Shown piece by piece: positions 9,387 through 21,874 of a stretch of DNA of 64,000 bases (position 1 is its first letter; every line of letters starts with the position of its first letter). This stretch comes from Archegozetes longisetosus (Eukaryota; Arthropoda; Arachnida; Sarcoptiformes; Trhypochthoniidae), in contig JAEMBT020000007.1 of NCBI GenBank assembly GCA_018873245.2, forward strand, positions 6,727,129 through 6,791,128, written 5' to 3'. The notes below the pieces were generated by a model. That model worked only from the letters and a program-made list of their open reading frames with translations, ran no database searches and had not been told where the DNA came from. Position numbers and translations under genes: made by a program.

Positions 9387-12141
9387 TTAAAATATTTATT
9401 TTTCTCCAAAAATGTTTAAACTGAATAAAAGAAAAAAGGATATATAACTATATTTGGTGTATTCGATTGATAATAGAGTAATTTATTTAAACTTGATTTT
9501 AGCAAAAATCGATATTAGATTCAACATGAACCTTAACATTTGAATATTAGAAGATTGATGTAGAACTCAGCCAGTAAAAACTGACTCCCACATTACCTTT
9601 TAGTCTCCGAACAGCAGAAGAATATGCATAAAGTCCATGAATCTCGATAGAGTATATCGATTTTGTAATATTAACCCAGGGTTTGACTAAAATTTTTTGT
9701 TCTAGTGTTCTCTTCTCAGTTATTGAACGGAAAGCTCGATATCAATTCTTCATAAGATTCTGATTTTTTATAAGTCTTATTTTGAAAGTTTTAAATTTAG
9801 ACCAGAGAATAGGAAACTCAAGATTAATGCATTGTGAACCAAGTCAAGTAGTACTTCAGACGCAATGATTTCGCTAGAAAAACAAAACTTTTACTGCAAA
9901 CTTAAGTATATAAACCTGAATATCAAATGATATTGAGTGACAGCAGTTGTATTTCATAATCTTGAAGCTCATGAAATAAATAATAGCAAATTTTAAAGGA
10001 ATGTTTCAATCATTCTGTACTGATTGATACTATTTGTGAATTTTATACTTTTGTCTTATTTCAAATTGAGGCTTTTATGGAAAAGAGAATCTTTCAATAA
10101 AATATTCGTGTCTCAAATTTTAATATTATGAGAGAAAAATTCTATCTATAACTTAAAATCTGTTCATGACTTCTTAGTCTCGATAATCTATAAATTGTCA
10201 CATATTTCTTGTCATTTATTGAAAGAGAGAATTTCTAGAGCTATATATAGTTTTGCCTTATTCCTAACATTATTTAATACAAATCAAAACCTTCAACACT
10301 TAATATGAGATGAGAAGAATGTCAGTTTTATTTGAATTTCAGAGCAAATCTTCAATTCTGATGCATTGTCTGTCAACTTAAACTTACTGAAGTTAAACTA
10401 GTGTTGCTATTGCGCGCACTAACAAGAAAATGAATTTATTAAGTTGAGCACGTTTTCTATTGAAAATGTTTCATATCGTTAAGGATTAAACTTGAAAATA
10501 ATCAAGCTTAACATGAGGTGAAAATTAGACGTAAATTGGACCTAAATGTGAGAACGATTTACATAATGATTTGACAAATATTTTCAATAAAAAGTTGATT
10601 TTACATGAATATAGAGAATGAACAGACTGCTGCAAAGAAAAAGAAACAATCAAATAAATATTGCACAACATACATCCATAACATACAGAACTTAAGCCTT
10701 AGGTCATTTTCTGGCTTTACGAAACATTTGTATCATTCTCTGCTGAGACATACATTTTTTATCAGAAAATTGTTAAATATATCGATCTGATTAGATATCC
10801 ATTTTAATATTCATTTATTTTTGTCTACGATACAATCTCTTGTGGGCCACGACTCATATTAAACTGAAATGTGAGACAAGAAATGTTTTATAGTGACAAA
10901 AATAAGTGAAATTTAGAATAAATAACAATAGAATATTCTGTATTGTTAATCATTTTGTTCATGAGATATGACATGTTTTGTAGGTTAATAAAAATTTGAT
11001 ATATTTGTTCTACTTTCCATAAATGGCATATTATTTACGAAGCTATAGATAGCCACTAATTATTCATCAACTGATACCAAGAAATCGCGTGTTTGTTACG
11101 CAACCAATAAAAAATTGATCGAGCGAGACAAAGTCACTAGTGCACTTTGCTATCGAAAGCTAAATCGAAATTCAGATTAAAACATATGAAGTCATTTGTC
11201 CTAAGTGATCACATAATTATGAAAGGCCAAATTGAAACTAAAACAAATCAAAATTAGGAGAAATTGAAACTAAAACAAACCGAAACTAAGAGAAATCGAA
11301 ACTATGCAAAATAGCACCCCTGAGTCCCAATAGTACCACTAAACTTGATAAGAAGTGAAAAATTTGATTTACAAAATTGAATCATTGCCAATGGTCTGTA
11401 TTGAATGTTATTGATTTGATAATCTTAAGCTGAGACATTGATTCCTTAATCAAAAATTGAAGCACACACTTAGTCCAATGGTTATCTCATGCACTGTTTC
11501 ACATGATTTAACCAATAGATTCTTTTAAACTAAAACTATTTTCAAAGCTAAACCATTTGATTAAAATTGAATTTGACTTTCATATAATTTATCTAACCTA
11601 ACCTAACTCTGGTTTTATATAAATTGAGATCTAAATTCCTTGTTTTGTAGCCAACTATAAACTAAGAAACTTAGATAATCGCTCACTTGAGTTGAGAATC
11701 AAAAGCTTTATTCAAGGCTAATGTATTATTATTCTGGCTGAACTTTACTCAAATAAGTGGCGGAAATTAGAAAAAGATATATCCCACTGAGATCTTAAGG
11801 ATTCTGTAAGAAGTAAATGCTAGTATTCATCGACGCACAGATCCATTTGCTCGCCCACACATTCAAGTTGAATTTGATTCATTTTAAAGTTTATTTTCTC
11901 ATTCATAGAAACAGTAATCTTCCAGTCAAACTTACGTATTTCTGATAAATCCAGACTTTTATCGTTTTAGAAACGCGTATTTTCAATAAGACAGTTCTTA
12001 CTCGTTATCATCCTTGGGATGTTTAAATGATAATTAGCACAAATGTGACAAAATTACTTTATTGTTCATCGCCAGACATTATTAACTGATTAGACATAAG
12101 AACATAAGGAAACAAAGAGTGAGCTTGATTGAGCTGATAAT
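9387..12141. other. Gene-free spacer
   Basis: AATAAA at 9424-9429 probably ends TMEM42. The rest is AT-rich with stops in all frames; the longest frames are about 60 codons and look random. A degenerate repeat of GAAACTAAAACAAA occurs at about 11233-11305. Nothing else recognised. Confidence 0.6.
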
Positions 12142-12331
12142 TTAAGATTTGATTTGCTTAGTCGTTGGCGTAAAACGAATGACTGGTGTGTTGCGTAGAG
12201 CTGTGTTAGAAAAAGCAATTTTATCCCTCTCCACTACTTCTTGCTCTTCAATTTTGCCTTCTATCACATTTGTTTGGATTATGGATCCAACGTCACCCAA
12301 ATTGGAGATCATATGGCTGACACGAAATTTA
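12142..12331 (-). other. Weak candidate terminal exon, unknown protein
   Basis: A minus-strand frame of about 63 codons preceded by a plausible acceptor (TTATATGTAG at 12341-12332) and ending in TAA. Amino-acid use looks protein-like (MISNLGDVGSIIQ, ALRNTPVIRFTPTTKQIKS), unlike the Phe/Ile/Leu-rich random frames nearby. I do not recognise the sequence and could not find a convincing upstream exon. A possible one at about 12590-12530 is more likely part of a repeat. It may be a chance frame. Confidence 0.22.
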
Positions 12332-12345
12332 CTACATATAAGCAA

Positions 12346-14837
12346 AGAAGTTAATGACTACTAATAAAACGGATGTCCTGTTAAGTAGGCATAAACCTGA
12401 GAAGTGATAAAAGCTGTTAAACGATGCGAACATACTTTCGTTAATCATCTGTTTGTTTCATTCCCTCAATTAACCATTGAAAAAATTTGGGATATTAGGC
12501 TAATATAATAATTACAGTACACTTGAAAAGTTTATAATCCTCGATAGCACCAGCAAAGGGTCGTTCCAGTGTCAGTCTCCCTGTCATTCAAATCAATTTA
12601 TTGTGAAATTTGACTTTCGATTTTTTTACTACGATATTGAATATTCTATAAGTTTGTTAATATTTGAGGATATTACAGTCTAACAGGAAGCATGCTATCA
12701 CTTCTGGTTGCTATCGTGGATTATTAAGTTTTTAAGTGTATCTGTTGTGATGAAACCATAACATTCGGTTTGTCTGCACCGAATTTTTTGCTGAATAACA
12801 CTTGTAGAAAAAGCATCGTTTCTAAATTTTTCCTACTTTTACAGTGACTCACGAGCTTGCCATCACGTAGGCATCAGCTCATTCTGAATCTAAACTCTGA
12901 AAATAGTTGTTCAATCGAAAAAATAGTTATTGAGAATTGAAAGAAGAATAAAAAGAATAAAATCTCAATTGATTAATCGTCAATTTGATGGATTTATCAC
13001 GTATTTGAACAAATTTTTTAGTATTATTGAAGTTGAAAAGTTTTTTAATTAGCATATTTTGTTTGATAGAAAGGATTATAGCTGAATCTTATTTATACAT
13101 CCCTACTTAGAAATTGATCTAATTAATTCAGAAATTTCAAATCTTAATGGGCGTTACTTTTTATGTAAATTTTCTTGAATTACTTATTTTGGAAACATTT
13201 TTCTTGTTTTACTTAAATTCTGTTTCAAATTTAAGCGATTTAATTATAAATCATATAAAATATAGAACTTATTGTTGAAGTAAAATACTTGGATTGAATG
13301 AAAAGAGGAGCTCATGTATATTATTTTGTAATAAGTTGACAAATATAAACAAAAGTGTCACCAACTTGTCTGAGAGTTGCGCTTAACCTTCTCTTTGAAA
13401 AATTTGTGGTGTGGGTCGTATGCACTCAATCAAATCTCACATACTTATGTTTTAATGTAATTCTGTATTCTTTTTTATACTTACACACTGTATTCTATGA
13501 ATAATAATTAATGTAGAGGTGGAATGTCATTGAGATAATCAAAATAGTTTTTTATACTGCGCATAATTAACTTTCCCAACGATAGGATTGACACAAAAGT
13601 TAATACTTCTAAACTACATACAGCCTGAAATCTGTGGATTTTTTACTTCTAAATATTCTAAAAATATTTACTTCAACTTAAATTAGTACTTATGTTGCAA
13701 GGTGACTACCTCTAGTCAGCTCGAAAACTGGACACAAAACATCAAGTTTTTTCACAGCTATAAAAATGGTTTCATATTATATGGTTTTTAGTTTTATTTT
13801 CGTTCCTAATTCCAAATAAATGAGCTAAAACTTCAGTTATTGTAGTCTGAATATGTAAAGTGAATTTTCAAAATTTGAATGGAAAAATTGGAACTGTCTA
13901 GTCAAAAAACTGCCAGATGAGTGCTCTCCTACTTTGTTGTCATCATTCCTGATGTTGAGTATTTTACATCTAGTTATTCTGAATTAAGTGCATAATCATT
14001 GATAGTAAAAAAACATGAAAAAGTAAAAAATATTGACTGAGTAATTCTATTTTTAGGTAAGTTATTCATTCAATGCAAAAAAAGATCAGATGAAAAGACT
14101 TGGAAATAATTTGTGTTGAATATTAGAATAGAAAATATTGAGTAAAGAATAGTAAGAGAATTTATGGTATTTTGAATAGTAAAAAGAGCAAAGAAATAAT
14201 AGAATGCAAGTAGTATTAAACTTAATATTAAAGTTTATAAAACAAAATGATCCTTGACCATTTGAGCCAAAAATATCTAAAACAATAAACAAAGTTTATT
14301 TATAATTTAGATTTGGATCAACTTGTTAAAACTGTGTTTTACTCTTACAATCTATCATTTTTCAATTTATGTAGCGTTAGACAACACTTCTGTTTGTTAC
14401 CAACTTTTGTTGGCTTTTGCTTCACATTAGTTCTTCTTTAAGTATTTACTTAATCAACAGTTAATTCAAATAAAAACCAGTTCTTCAAATAAAATACGCA
14501 ACAAAGTGGTGAAAACAAGAACTCTTATTCAGAGATCTTTAGACTTTGAATTATTGCAGAAGCTGAAAAATATTGTTTTGGGAGAATTTTCAACTCAGTT
14601 GCCTTCACCTGATGCTAGACATTGAACTGAATTGTTGAAAACAAGAATCTTTTCTTTAACTATGATAAATATAATCTTATAGTTACTATCTGCTCATCTA
14701 ATATAAAAATTCGGTATTGTTGAATATTCTGGAAAATTTATTATTATTTTTGTTATTACTTCTTATTTTTCCAAATACAAACTACTACAAGGTTTAACCC
14801 ACAAAATAGAAGCTTTCTATAGCTTTTTTAATCTTTA
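12346..14837. other. Gene-free spacer with a dispersed repeat
   Basis: No gene seen. At 12683-12745 a stretch starting ACAGGAAG and containing GGATTATTAAGTTT is related to 33930-34004, so both are probably fragments of one dispersed repeat. The remainder is AT-rich without structure I can name. Confidence 0.4.
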
Positions 14838-14963
14838 TAACTTAGACATACGCTTAAGTGGTTTTTCAAAACAATATAGAATTGCCATAGTAAAACATGG
14901 CTTAATTGTTGTTAATTTTTAAGAACCGCTAACTATGCGTTAAGTTAGACAGGTTATACTGTA
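14838..14963. mobile_element. MITE-like element, second copy of the CTU2-intron type
   Basis: Closely resembles 2702-2828 in its core (CTTAAGTGGTTTTTCAAAAC, then TTGCCATAGTAAAACATGG, then TTAAGAACCGCTAACT). The right end reads GACAGGTTATACTGTA, linking it to the CAGTAAAACCT family; the left end has decayed. Confidence 0.55.
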
Positions 14964-16703
14964 CTTTAGTTGTTTCTTTCCTTGAGTGGTGCCTACGGAC
15001 TGAACGTAATTCTATGGATTATGTCTGCGGATCAAACACCTGAGCACTCAACATATCGAAAGGAAGATATTGATGAAAAGAGATGCCGAAAACGAGCCAA
15101 AATTAAAAGCTGATTAATTCAAAAAAAGTTCAAGTTTTTAGATGGAAATGCACAATTTAGTTCTGTTTTTAATCCGTGAGACATATTGAAAAGAAACAAC
15201 TAAAGTGTATGATTAATATGTTAATTAGTAGGCAAACCTGTACAGCTAATAGCTTGTATTGATAACTTAATAAATAATATGATTTACATTTCTGGTTATC
15301 TATAACTTTATACTATAAAAGAGTAATTAAATATGTTTGAGACTTTAATAACCCTTTTATGAATAAAGTTGTTTATGGAACGAGTCATTTCCCTATTGTC
15401 TTATATAACATGATAGAAAATAAATACTCAAACTTGATGCGTAGGTTAGTTTTTCATGGAAGTTATTCAACATCACACTAAATCCATTAGATAAAGTATA
15501 ACAAAAGCAGACACTTAATACTACCAGCAGTTGACTTAAAAGTTTTCCGATATCAAGTAACCTTAATCACATTCTGGGAACTTCATCGACTAAAATAGCT
15601 TTTATTAACAATAGTTATTTTCACTTTTATCATCAAAAACAGTTTGTCCTCAAATCGAGAGCCAATCAATAGCAAACTCTTATAACAAAAACTACTAATT
15701 TTAGTCTTGTTTTTGTCAATTCTACCCAATCAAGTCGTAATTATCTGAAAAGTTTTTGGATCTGCCCACAATTAAAGACAATTGTTAAGAGATAAGTTGT
15801 GAAAATTAGAGTTTTGAAAGACTTGAGACTAGTCTGAAAACTACCTACAACAGAATTAAGAAGGGAGGATGATAAGTCCTGTGTTAATTAATATTATACG
15901 GATGAAATTTGAATGTAAAGTAATACTTTAAGCATTTTCTGTTTCGATTACCTGACTCTCATTAGTAGTTTAGAGAACATGTCTCTGCTGTCAACGATTA
16001 CTTATGCATTCATAAAATGCCATTAAAACGAGTAGTATTTTCATTGGGCTTTACTCTTACTAAAAATAAAATGTTTTATTTCATAAGCTTCATACAGAAC
16101 ATTAACTGCTTCAGTAGTATTTAAATCAAATTATTTGGATTCAGTTTAGATGTTCAGAGTGGAAAGACTTGTCGAAATAGCAAGAAAGTTGACGTTCTCT
16201 AAGAAGAATAAGGTGCCAAACATAATACGATGCTACTTAACACTGAACACTTATTAGTTTGGACTCATTCCAAATGACTTATTCCACCAAACAAAGCTTT
16301 TTTTACTCTTCAAACTAATTTCAAACTAATTTCTCTAAATCATCTCAGTCATGATTGAATTTTAACTTCTCTAATGCTTTACTAATTCTTTACTTATTCT
16401 TCACTCATTCTTCACTTTCTTATTAATATTCCTTATCATATTTAACCATCATTTTTATTAAGCTTAAGATAGATTAAATCTGACATAAAACAAAACAAAA
16501 ACCAATTTGAATCTGCAATGTATTATAAATATAAATACTTTTTGGACTACATCAGCTTAAAGTGAATATTAGATTGAACCTTAAGCCTACTCCGAGACGG
16601 AGTCAGTAGGACCGAGGTGCCTGTGCGAGCAATTCAATTTTCTCGCTAACTTCATGTAAAAGTTGTATATTTTTCAATACAAATTTTTTAATTTATTGTA
16701 ATA
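14964..16703. other. Gene-free spacer
   Basis: AT-rich, stops in all frames, no repeat or gene recognised. Confidence 0.5.
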
Positions 16704-17123
16704 CAATCAGTCCTGAATTTTAGTAAATTTGGATTTTAGTAAAGCACTAGCTGCTCTTATGGGGTCCATAATGTTAAACAGTAAGGACTATAACAGTCTA
16801 TGTTTTAGCAAAGTTCTCATCTTGCTAATAGATTTTAGCGCACTCATAACCTCATCAATTTCCCGATTTTGGCAAATCTAGATTCAAATCTAGAAGGTTT
16901 ACTTCAAAAATCTTCAAACTTAAACTTTCTCAAAAACTTTCATCTTATTTCAGAACAAACATTCAATTATTCAGTATGTTTTAGAAATTCATTCAAAAAC
17001 GATTTAGGATTAAGAATTTCTACGGCTCAGAGAGTTTTTATCTGTAGTCGGATTTTAGCAAAACTTGATTTTTCGAGCGAGATTTCATAGGACCAACAGG
17101 TTACTAAAATCGGGATCAGACTG
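16704..17123. mobile_element. 420-bp terminal-inverted-repeat element
   Basis: The left end CAATCAGTCCTGAATTTTAG and the reverse complement of the right end CAGTCTGATCCCGATTTTAG agree over about 24 bp with some mismatches; the left side is flanked by TA. Inside, the word GATTTTAGYAAA recurs several times. A 73-codon frame at 16869-17090 has no visible transposase motif, so the element looks non-autonomous. The ends resemble those at 50633-50806. Confidence 0.55.
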
Positions 17124-17873
17124 TGATCACAAGAGAAAAAGTAAAAATAGGACATAATTGAAGTTTAAAAATACTACACAATAGATTTCAATTGGAAAAG
17201 TATATATTTAACCAAACCGAGTATAAGTGCCTGCCACTGAAAATTCGTTAGCTTAGCTCTCGCTAAAGCTTTCGCTAACACTGAAAGCTGGTAACTACAT
17301 CTTAATTAGTGACTTTGTCGTAAACAAAGATTAATAGTTGAGCATATGATTGTAGATTATTTTTTCATTAACTCCAGTTGTCTTAATGCATGTTTCCGCA
17401 CAATTAATACTATTGGTATTATAATATGCGACCAATAGATGAGATTCATTCCAATGACTTATACATCTGTTACTCTAATCACTTTGAGAAACTATTTCTA
17501 TACTAGAAATACCAAAAACAAATAAATGTTTTTTAGATCTGTCCTAACTCACTAGCTAACTTAATTAAATGCGTGGGAAAACTTTAGTTCCTTTATTCTT
17601 TCTATTCATTCATTTTTTATGTGTTGCGTTTCTCTAATCATCGGTTTGCAAATCTGGAGCCAATGTCTCATCAGCGCGTTCTCAACTCAGAAACGGATAT
17701 ACGCATCAATTTATAGATATTTCACTAATTTTATTCTTTTTCTATTCATTTCGAGAATTGCTTTCATTTATCTTATTATCTGCTAACTTTTAGTTTTTTT
17801 TATTCGACAAGTTTATGAATACTTTTCGATATAATTAGATTTTTATCGTACAAATACCTTCTCTATAGATAAG

Positions 17874-18014
17874 TACAGTAAAATCTCGCTACTTCAACAT
17901 GTAGTTAAGTGATATTTAAAAATGAACAAATTAAGTCATCATTTTCTACGAGATTTTTGTATTGTTTTCAAAAGCCACTTGAGTGCACATGAGATTTAAA
18001 CAGGTTTTACTGTA
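17874..18014. mobile_element. CAGTAAAACCT-family MITE
   Basis: 141 bp including TA at both ends. Left end TACAGTAAAATCTCGCTA, right end CAGGTTTTACTGTA (inverted match about 11 of 14). It shares the inner word CCACTTGAGTGCA with a probable remnant at about 18410-18440 (CCACTTAAGTGCA). TA flanks and CAG ends fit pogo/Tigger or Tc1-like non-autonomous elements. Confidence 0.65.
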
Positions 18015-19383
18015 TATATTTTAAAGTATTTATTTAACGTTTATTGTAAGTATAACTTGGTTTAACTCAAAGCAATGTAATGCTTTCTAGTTATTACATC
18101 AAATTTTGACTTAACCTGAAAAATAGGACTAATTTAGCTAAAATGAATGGTACATCTTGAAAATATTGTTTGGAATTACAGGTTTAGAATGCAAGTTTAA
18201 AGTTTGATGAGCTCGTCCTGTCCTATTATTGAACTCGAAAACGATGGATTGCCTCAGATGTGATGTAACTTTTACAGGATGTTGCAACACATGTTCAACA
18301 ATTGTGTCAAATATTTGTTATATTTACTCCATTTTACAAAACATATATTTGGCTAATCCTTTTCTCAGTTTCGATAACTTTCTTGCCTTTAATTGGTTGA
18401 GAATAATTGCAAAACCACTTAAGTGCATCTGAACTTTTAATCGATAACATTAATTCAAATAAACGTTGATCTCTCTGGAAGCTAACCTAAATTACTATTT
18501 TTGTTAAATTAATTAATTTCAGATCATTTCATAGCAATGAGAAAATGCTCATAGAGAGTAATATGTAATGTAAACTCAATAACAAAAGTTGATTCAATCG
18601 AGCTTAACAGTAAATTTGATAAGAGGTAGAAGTTATCTTATCATTTAATGACTTTTTAAGTGTTGAAAATAAATTGGTTATAAACTAATAAGTGGTTTAA
18701 ATTATAGAAAAATACTGGGCAGTCACTATTTTACTTAAAGTAAGCACATTTGAATTTTATATTCAATAAATACTGAAATAATGAAACAACTCATTTATTT
18801 ATATCGAGTTGCCTCAGACTGATAATCATCTTAACGTAAATATTATTCAAACCCCAGACTATTTGACTCTAAAAATACGCTTTCTTTAAATAAAACAATG
18901 ACTGTCTTATATTCATATATAATCTGAATAACTTATTAGTTTGTAATGAATTTATTTTGAAGGTCCAAAACTTGATATTAAATGATAAGAAAGTTGATGT
19001 CTTATCAAACTTACTATTAAGTTGAGTTGCACCGAGTTTTTTAGTGAGTGTATTAGCCATTTGCTATTCGGATCACTTTAGAAGTACTTCAACTTAAAAC
19101 AACTTGATTCTGTTTTATTTATTTATCTTTTTTCTCAATGACTTTTGAAAGAAATTTTCTAAAATCTGCTGTAATCAAAACTAACGATAAGAATTCAATT
19201 TTAAATCAGTGATTCCTGAACATGACTGGTGAGCAATTAAAATAAGGCTTGAGTACATCATTGCTAAATTAGCCACCCATGAAGACGAGGTGACGTAGAT
19301 CTGTCAAAATAAGGATTTGTTGTGTTGAAAGAGTAATTGAAATGAATTACTCGAAGGAAAGTATATATACGTGATTCGAAAAT

Positions 19384-19460
19384 CGCTCTCAGGCATCTGT
19401 TTATGGCTCTCAGGCATCTGTCTATGGCTCTCAGGCATCTGCTTATGGCTCTAAGCATCA
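19384..19460. repeat. 21-bp minisatellite, about 3.5 copies
   Basis: Unit approximately GCTCTCAGGCATCTGTTTAT; the three full copies differ at one or two positions and the fourth is degraded. On the minus strand it reads as a repeated CLRAI peptide, which is a by-product of the repeat and not a gene. Confidence 0.85.
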
Positions 19461-20799
19461 GTTCATTCAACAGTTTAAAGTTACTCAAAGTTTGTGCTCA
19501 GTTGACAGATTAATCAATAGAAGTAATCTTAACTTCTTATTATGCCAACTCATTCATCTAATTTGTGAAAATAATGTTTAAGAATTCTCGCCAAGTAGGA
19601 CATGTTCGTAATAACTGTTCTACGAATTCTCGAGAAAAAAAAGCTCATTACAAACAACAGGCTTACATGGTATGCTTTTGTAAAACTAAATCAGGCTTAC
19701 GATTGCAATTAGATTTCTGAGAATCACATGTTCTCAATCAGACTTTCGACTACATCTGTTTATAATTGACAAGTTATTACTCATAGAGAATCCGGTGTAG
19801 AACAGCAATTCTTCAGATTCCTAATCGTCAAACGCTGGTCTCAAAATGAATAATATTACTCTAACTTTAAAATTTGAACTTTTTACTTAAATTTGTGACA
19901 GCTATATATAACTTCCAAGAATACAATCAATTGCAATTATTAAAGAAGTATTCGAATATTAAGCTAACAAATTTTTAGTTGAAAAATATAATTCACTACT
20001 AGTGTTCACGAATATAGTTCACAAATAGTGTATATTTGGAAAGAATCAATTCTAAATAACTATTTTTTGAGTGATTCACGTCAAACATTACTAGCAAACT
20101 AATAAAATTAAAACGTTTTACGAATTGAAAAACATATAGATGAAAAGATATAAATGATTAAATCGCTCAAAAGGAATAGAGTTGAGGCAACTTAGAAGTT
20201 AGAGTAGTTATGTAACATAATGACAGATTTGAAAAGTTGCAGTTGCATAGTGAGAATGCTAACCTAAGTTAACCTGACAGCATTTATTTCAAGCATTCCT
20301 CTTTAGTTGGATTTATCTTTTTGTTTTTACAAAATTCAAGCAACACTTCAATTTAGATGATTCTAGTTTTTGTTTTTATTGGATCTCGCCATTGAGACAA
20401 AGTAGTCATTCATAGAAAACAAACACGTTTTACGTGATTCCAGTCTAGCACTATTCAACTCTTTAATTGACGCAATTTCTGCTAAGTTGAAAGCTTTCTG
20501 ATGAAACTTTTACAATTTTCGAAATATTAACTCCCACAAAAGAATCAAGCTAGAGCACAAGTAAACAATAAGCTAAACAATGGGTTTTACTTAGACAATC
20601 ACATTTACTTAAGCGATGTTTACAATAAAAGTTTTTCAATAATTAATCGATTTGTCAATTATAATGAAAAGCTAAAAGACCAAGTTTTGACCCAGAGTAT
20701 CGTAGAACTTTTGTCGCATTGCTTACAAAAGTTTTGAACAATAGCATCAAAACTCTGGATAACTCATTCATTCATCCATTCATTCGCTGGCTCATTCAT

Positions 20800-20802
<3 letters not shown>

Positions 20803-20855
<53 letters not shown>
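20803..20855. repeat. (CT)n microsatellite
   Basis: About 26 uninterrupted CT units. Confidence 0.98.
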
Positions 20856-20858
<3 letters not shown>

Positions 20859-21553
20859 AATAGTTGAGTTAATATTCTTACAAACATGACTCTTTTAAGC
20901 ATAACATATATGACAAATACTGAATGGAATCGAGTAGAGTTTCTGTTGAATGGACAGAAAATAAAAGAGAGATATTTATAGAAAAAGAAAGCTAGCCATA
21001 AGTTGATTGTTCATCATTGGAAGAGATGATAGGTTAGGTCTAAATAAAACATTATCGATAGTATCTCATAAGAGAAATGTGAGTTGTGCAGCATTAGTAT
21101 GATTGTATTGAATGACAGGCTAATTAATATGGGATGATGTGAACTAGTATTATATTATTTATAGCTTATTTTTATGTGACTGAGTGCTCAAATTGATCAA
21201 AATAAGCACAAAGCCCAAAGAGCACTAACACTGATGAAACGGTAATGCATAAGTAATACACAAGTCGTGCAACATAAGTTATATATAAGTTAAGTTAAAC
21301 TAAAACATGCTCTGTGTTAGTCTTCATAGGAATTAAAACTTAAGTACGTGAACAGCAGAGAGAAAAGTTAGCTAAAGCACAAAAGTTGAGTCAATCTAAA
21401 AAAGTTGACTAAAGCAGAAAAGTCGAGTAAAGCTAAAAAAGTTGACTAAAAAACTAATGTGGCAAAGAAGTACACCTACGCTTATGAGTGGTGTGCATGG
21501 AATGAAATAATTGTTTTTGTAATGTTTTCTATCTACATTAATATAATGATCAC

Positions 21554-21685
21554 TTAAGAAACTTTCAAATCTGATGCCATGGGAGGTGGAGTGCGTCCGA
21601 TAGAGCCCATGTCAGTATCTATGGTTACTTCACCTGCAGTTTCAACGCTGGGCGGGACGTTATTCGGGTTTATAAAAAGTTTTCG
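21554..21685 (-). other. Candidate minus-strand terminal exon, conflicts with a promoter
   Basis: An unusually GC-rich island for this spacer. On the minus strand a 44-codon frame (phase 0) follows a possible acceptor GTGTTAG and ends in TAA; it contains PPSVETAGEV and GSIGRTPPPMASDLKVS, which looks like a disordered protein C-terminus. I do not recognise it and no upstream exon was found. The plus strand also has a 36-codon frame here. The same DNA holds the likely core promoter of the gene starting at 21875, which is the simpler explanation. Confidence 0.25.
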
Positions 21686-21700
21686 CTAACACTCATTTCA
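21645..21700 (+). promoter_or_regulatory. Probable core promoter of the small secreted protein gene
   Basis: TATAAAA at 21671-21677, preceded by GGGCGGGAC (GC-box-like) and followed about 24 nt later by TCATTTC, an Inr-like word. The coding start is about 175 nt further on. GC content is clearly above the surroundings. Confidence 0.5.
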
Positions 21701-21874
21701 CTATAAAGTTGCCAAAAGTTTCGTTTCAGAGTCGAATAGTGGTTGTGTTAGCGATCCTCTATTAATTTTACGATCAATCGATCAGTGGAGGGTAATTGCC
21801 CGATAAGACACTATTTGTGTATTCATAACCTCTTCTCTGCCTGTTATCCTTATCTCTTCTTCTGACCATCTTTT

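Larger units (their letters stand above)
18015..21553. other. Gene-free spacer with simple repeats
   Basis: No gene seen. It contains the minisatellite at 19384, the CT microsatellite at 20803 and a run of AAAAAGTTGACTAAAG-like words at about 21368-21450. Confidence 0.5.

Noticed and set aside
12530..12592. Minus-strand candidate exon reading RLTLERPFAGAIEDYKLF
   Set aside because: It cannot be joined to 12331-12142 with a good donor, and CACTGGAACGACCC looks like a repeat terminus; left out of the features.
16869..17090. 73-codon frame inside the 420-bp element as a transposase
   Set aside because: Too short and without DDE/D-type motifs or a helix-turn-helix.
18229..18432. 67-codon cysteine-rich plus-strand frame
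   Set aside because: No signal peptide, no exon context, and its end overlaps a MITE remnant.
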